Below are positions 5,961-7,503 of a stretch of 7,503 bases of DNA, one piece after another (positions within the stretch are counted from its first letter, which is position 1; the number at the start of each line of letters is the position of its first letter). A program made the translations under genes and the position numbers. The notes under the pieces were generated by a model. It saw only the letters and a program-made list of their open reading frames with translations. It did not search any database and was not told the origin of the DNA. This stretch comes from an uncultured Bacilli bacterium. Lineage in GTDB: Bacteria; Bacillota_I; Bacilli_A; RF39; UBA660. The stretch spans positions 1 through 7,503 of the forward strand of contig CANQFH010000052.1 in the NCBI GenBank assembly GCA_947598425.1, written 5' to 3'.

Positions 5961-7316
5961 ATGAAAGATGAAATTTTTAGAGAATATGATATAAGAGGTA
6001 AAGTTCCCAAAGATATTAATGAAGATGTGGCTTATTTAATTGGTAAAGGCTATGGTTCTTTCTTACAAGAATTTTTAAAACAAAAGGCTTGTATCGTTTC
6101 CCATGATAATCGAATATCTAGTGAATCATTACATGTTAGTTTAATAAATGGTCTTTTATCTACTGGTATTAAAGTTATTGATTATGGTCTTACTACTACG
6201 CCAATGCATTACTATGCCCGTCATGTTAATAATTTATTTGGTATTATGATTACAGCTAGTCATAACCCTAGTGATGAGAATGGTTTTAAGTTTTCTTTTG
6301 ATGAATATGCTAATGCTCGAGGAATAATGGTTAAAGATTTAAAAACTTATATTGATAAAGGTAAATTTATTGAAGGGAAAGGTACAGTAGAACATAAAAA
6401 TATTAAAGATGAATATATAGATTATGTAATAAGTAATTTAAAATTAGGTAAAAGAAGATTAAAAGTTGTTTTAGATCCAGCAAATGGCACTACGACATGT
6501 ATAATTAAAGATATTTATGATAAATTAAATTTGGATGTTACAATTATCAATGGAGAATCTGATGGAACATTCCCTAATCATCATCCTGATCCAAGTATTG
6601 AAGCGAATTTAAAAGATTTAAAGAAAAAAGTTAAAGAATTAAAAGCTGATATTGGAATTAGTTTTGATGGTGATGGTGATCGTATTGGAATTGTTGATAA
6701 TAATGGTAAAGTAGTTTCAATTGAAGAATATGGTATCATTATTTTAAGAAATATTATTGATAAAGTTAAAAATAAAAAGTTCTTATATGATGCTAAATGT
6801 TCTGATAATTTTAAAGACGAAGTTATTCGTTTAGGAGGAACACCAGTTATTTGTAGAACAGGTTCTAGTTATACTCAAGAAAAAGTATTAAAAGAAAATA
6901 TTCCTTTAGGTATTCAATATGTTGGTCATATATCATTAAATGATCGCTTATTTAGTACTGAAAGCGCTATGTACTCATCATTAAGATTAATTGAAGTATT
7001 AACTCGAACAACAAAATCTTTAAGTGAATTAACGGATACTATACCTAAGTATTTTAATACCCCTGAAGAAAAATTTAAATCAACTGATAAAAAGAAACTA
7101 GAAGTAATTAATAATATTAAAAAGTATTGTGATGAAAAGAAATATAAATATATTGAAATAGATGGTTTAAAAGTAATATTTAAAGATTCTTGGGCTTATG
7201 TAAGAGCTAGTAATACTGGACCTAATATAACCCTTAGATGTGAATCTAAAAAGAAAGAAGATTTAGATAATTTAGTTAAATTATTTAGAACTTTAATTGA
7301 AGTATATAATAAGTAA
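5961..7316 (+). CDS. phosphohexomutase (phosphomannomutase/phosphoglucomutase family) with altered sugar pocket
   Basis: Family members interconvert hexose-6-phosphate and hexose-1-phosphate through a phosphoserine, feeding cell-surface polysaccharide or glycolipid synthesis in the cytosol. Seen here: FREYDIRG at 6-13, the catalytic T-A-S100-H-N-P, GFK at 108-110, the metal loop D236-G-D238-G-D240-R, and the C-terminal phosphate loop R415-A-S-N-T-G-P. At 451 residues it has the normal four-domain length. Odd: the usual KTGHS reads R-T-G-S302-S, and the usual sugar loop GEMSGH reads I-Q319-Y-V321-G-H323. Measured against Pseudomonas AlgC, His308, Glu325 and Ser327 are thus replaced by Ser, Gln and Val, with the 17-residue spacing from His308 to Glu325 kept, while His329 remains. 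Sugar specificity cannot be assumed, so no symbol is given. ATG 5961 follows GTGAGGG by six bases. The gene stands alone, divergent from the ileS unit, with its own terminator. Confidence 0.9.
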   Translation: MKDEIFREYDIRGKVPKDINEDVAYLIGKGYGSFLQEFLKQKACIVSHDNRISSESLHVSLINGLLSTGIKVIDYGLTTTPMHYYARHVNNLFGIMITASHNPSDENGFKFSFDEYANARGIMVKDLKTYIDKGKFIEGKGTVEHKNIKDEYIDYVISNLKLGKRRLKVVLDPANGTTTCIIKDIYDKLNLDVTIINGESDGTFPNHHPDPSIEANLKDLKKKVKELKADIGISFDGDGDRIGIVDNNGKVVSIEEYGIIILRNIIDKVKNKKFLYDAKCSDNFKDEVIRLGGTPVICRTGSSYTQEKVLKENIPLGIQYVGHISLNDRLFSTESAMYSSLRLIEVLTRTTKSLSELTDTIPKYFNTPEEKFKSTDKKKLEVINNIKKYCDEKKYKYIEIDGLKVIFKDSWAYVRASNTGPNITLRCESKKKEDLDNLVKLFRTLIEVYNK

Positions 7317-7342
7317 AAAGTTGTAGTAAACAACTTTTTTTT
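7316..7342 (+). terminator. intrinsic terminator of the phosphohexomutase gene
   Basis: AAAAGTTG (7316-7323) pairs with CAACTTTT (7331-7338) around a seven-base loop, and the T run continues to 7342 (eight T in all). It starts on the last base of the TAA stop and is a clear plus-strand rho-independent terminator. Confidence 0.8.
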
Positions 7343-7349
7343 ATGAGCT

Positions 7350-7380
7350 AAAAAAAACATACTGATTACTCAGTATGTTT
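7350..7380 (-). terminator. strong intrinsic terminator for a transcript arriving from the right
   Basis: Bases 7355-7365 and 7370-7380 form an 11-bp perfect stem (AAACATACTGA / TCAGTATGTTT) with a TTAC loop. On the minus strand the stem is followed by a T run (complement of 7350-7357, eight T of which three are in the stem). On the plus strand only three T end the stem, so the minus direction is favoured. It shows that a minus-strand transcript ends here, convergent with the phosphohexomutase gene. Confidence 0.75.
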
Positions 7381-7461
7381 CATATATACTTAATTTGTTT
7401 CGATTTACTTCATACCTAGAAAAGGTATAGAGAATGTTTTGAAGTGTTTGCGAGTCTTCAA
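7350..7461 (-). ncRNA. candidate small noncoding RNA, about 110 nt
   Basis: No protein frame with a ribosome site covers this strip. Read on the minus strand from a predicted start near 7461, it shows a first hairpin GAAG/CTTC with an 11-base loop (7459-7441; the DNA repeat extends to TTTTGAAG/CTTCAAAA at 7463-7437), a second hairpin ATACC/GGTAT with a seven-base loop (7428-7412), a single-stranded A/U-rich linker (about 7411-7381), and the strong terminator hairpin 7380-7355 with its U tract. A promoter-like site lies just upstream. It matches no RNA family I recognise. The rival reading is the 3' untranslated end of a gene to the right. Confidence 0.4.
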
Positions 7462-7467
7462 AATTTT

Positions 7468-7496
7468 TATCTAAGTAATCTCACAAATAAAGTCAA
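7468..7496 (-). promoter_or_regulatory. possible promoter of the candidate small RNA
   Basis: Minus-strand TTGACT (7496-7491) has the same -35 hexamer as the ileS promoter and lies 17 bases before TAGATA (7473-7468), a weak -10 that matches three of six consensus positions. The predicted start near 7461 falls at the base of the first hairpin. Confidence 0.35.
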
Positions 7497-7503
7497 TTTA
7501 ATT

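Noticed and set aside
205..7316. Mycoplasma-type code (TGA as Trp)
   Set aside because: All tryptophans, more than twenty in ileS alone, use TGG and no frame is broken by TGA, so the standard bacterial code explains the window.
7369..7421. Short plus-strand frame from ATG 7375
   Set aside because: The frame gives about 14 residues, lies across the terminator stem and has no ribosome site.
7390..7463. tRNA or tmRNA end in the right-edge strip (a TTTCGATT resembling a T-loop)
   Set aside because: There is no G-G-T-T-C-R core with a matching T stem, no acceptor stem and no CCA end.
7467..7502. Minus-strand open stretch ending at TAA 7469-7467 as the tail of a convergent gene
   Set aside because: Only 11 codons are visible and they overlap the promoter-like site; too short to support, though kept as the rival explanation of the right-edge terminator.
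1..7503. CRISPR array, insertion sequence, phage or defence system
   Set aside because: No regularly spaced repeats, transposase, integrase, long inverted repeats or defence-type domains are seen; the genes are core translation and envelope functions.

Overview
The window is very AT-rich, well under one third G+C by eye. It carries typical low-GC Gram-positive signals: strong AAGG/AGGTGA-type Shine-Dalgarno sites, SigA-type promoters, U-tract terminators and a T-box riboswitch. Every tryptophan in the five main genes is read from TGG. No TGA lies inside a frame, and all stops are TAA or TAG, so the standard bacterial code fits better than the Mycoplasma code. I infer an uncultured, gut-type member of the Bacilli (Erysipelotrichia or the RF39-like relatives of the Mollicutes). 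Species cannot be named from this window.

Layout. Bases 1-70 hold the very end of a plus-strand gene, followed by a weak terminator and a short noncoding strip with a G+C-richer hairpin. From 205 to about 5859, all on the minus strand, lies one transcription unit read right to left: SigA promoter, isoleucine T-box leader, ileS, an internal terminator and possible second promoter, fmt, a small membrane-anchored protein of unknown function, and a CDP-alcohol phosphatidyltransferase. The unit ends in a terminator that overlaps the last stop codon. On the plus strand, divergent from ileS, a phosphohexomutase (phosphomannomutase/phosphoglucomutase family) runs from 5961 to 7316 and ends in its own terminator. 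The right edge holds no protein gene. It contains a promoter-like site, two hairpins and a strong terminator on the minus strand, which together look like a small RNA gene of about 110 nt.

Function. The minus-strand unit joins translation genes (isoleucyl-tRNA charging sensed by the T-box, and formylation of initiator Met-tRNA) to a membrane lipid enzyme. The internal terminator allows the last three genes to be expressed at a different level from ileS. The divergent mutase would supply hexose-1-phosphates for cell-surface sugars, although its sugar-contact residues are changed.

Most notable points: (1) the isoleucyl-tRNA synthetase is the type 2 form with the class I HIGH signature in the swapped G-x-H-H form, which has been linked to extreme mupirocin resistance; (2) the phosphohexomutase keeps its catalytic serine, metal loop and phosphate loop but has lost three conserved sugar-contact residues; (3) there is a candidate small RNA at the right edge; (4) the T-box is compact, with its terminator wrapped around the antiterminator. 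I found no CRISPR array, insertion sequence, tRNA gene or defence system.
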